A stretch of 5,470 nt of DNA from an uncultured Alphaproteobacteria bacterium (GTDB lineage: Bacteria > Pseudomonadota > Alphaproteobacteria > UBA3830): assembly GCA_905233775.1 (NCBI GenBank), contig CAJOEB010000089.1, forward strand, positions 1-5,470. The letters are read 5' to 3'. Below, piece after piece: positions 5,419 through 5,470 of the stretch. Under the pieces are notes generated by a model. The model did no database searches. It was not told the DNA's origin and worked only from the letters and a program-made list of their open reading frames with translations. Every line of letters begins with the position of its first letter. The first letter of the stretch is position 1. A program made the translations under genes and the position numbers.

Positions 5419-5470
5419 ATGCCCAAAATTTCTCCAGTGATGAGTTATGAAGTAGGTACCATCCGCTCCA
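5419..5470 (+). CDS. Start of a gene running off the window (partial)
   Basis: ATG at 5419 opens a frame that stays open for 17 codons to the window end (MPKISPVMSYEVGTIRS). AAAGAGA about four bases upstream could serve as a weak ribosome site; an internal ATG at 5440 is an alternative start. The stretch is too short to assign a family. A possible promoter, dyad, direct repeat and hairpin all lie in the 135 bases upstream, which supports a genuine gene start here. Confidence 0.35.
   Translation, partial: MPKISPVMSYEVGTIRS

Noticed and set aside
1..5470. Terminal similarity of the window (CTCCA and ATGAAGTA near both ends)
   Set aside because: The matches are five and eight bases, not aligned at the same distance from the ends, and easily explained by chance.

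Overview
The window is AT-rich bacterial DNA. Genes lie on both strands, none belongs to a recognisable core operon, and several look broken or rearranged. A VSGC lipobox, TTG/GTG starts, a strong AAGGAG ribosome site and sigma70-like promoters all indicate a bacterium, probably Gram-negative. A Ser-rich secreted protein, homopolymers inside surface-protein genes and gene decay would fit a host-associated or symbiotic organism, but that is inference and I cannot name the lineage.

Layout. 1-620: poorly coding DNA with a strong hairpin (9-41), a weak plus-strand ORF (150-479), and a coding-like stretch in another frame (424-583) that may be the shifted end of the same degraded gene. 617-1232 (minus): a lipoprotein gene with a good promoter and ribosome site, split into two overlapping frames; one extra G in a G5 run at 961-965 would explain the split, and removing it gives a single lipoprotein of about 204 residues. 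1292-1648 (minus): a Gly/Asn/Pro-rich protein with a PAAR-like C-terminus. Its open frame runs back to 1702 without a convincing start, so it looks 5'-truncated. 1738-2040 and 2075-3499 (plus): a small helical protein followed after 34 bases by an exported Cys-rich protein with a long Ser-rich tail. A T9 tract lies in its signal sequence and a 28-codon tandem repeat in its tail.

3500-3926 is an AT-rich convergent intergenic region with no convincing gene. 3927-5147 (minus) is the only gene assigned firmly to a family: an intact AAA ATPase with the DUF4143 / PD-(D/E)XK-like C-terminal region, having its own promoter at 5177-5205. Upstream, 5160-5418 is a divergent control region with a 14-bp palindrome, a 13-bp direct repeat and a small GC hairpin. 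A plus-strand gene probably starts at 5419 and leaves the window.

I see no tRNA, rRNA, CRISPR array or recognisable insertion sequence. The genes do not form an evident pathway. The most notable theme is exported or lipid-anchored proteins of unknown function with homopolymers or repeats in their coding sequence, next to a head-to-head junction of two apparently 5'-truncated genes near 1700. No new system can be demonstrated from this sequence alone.
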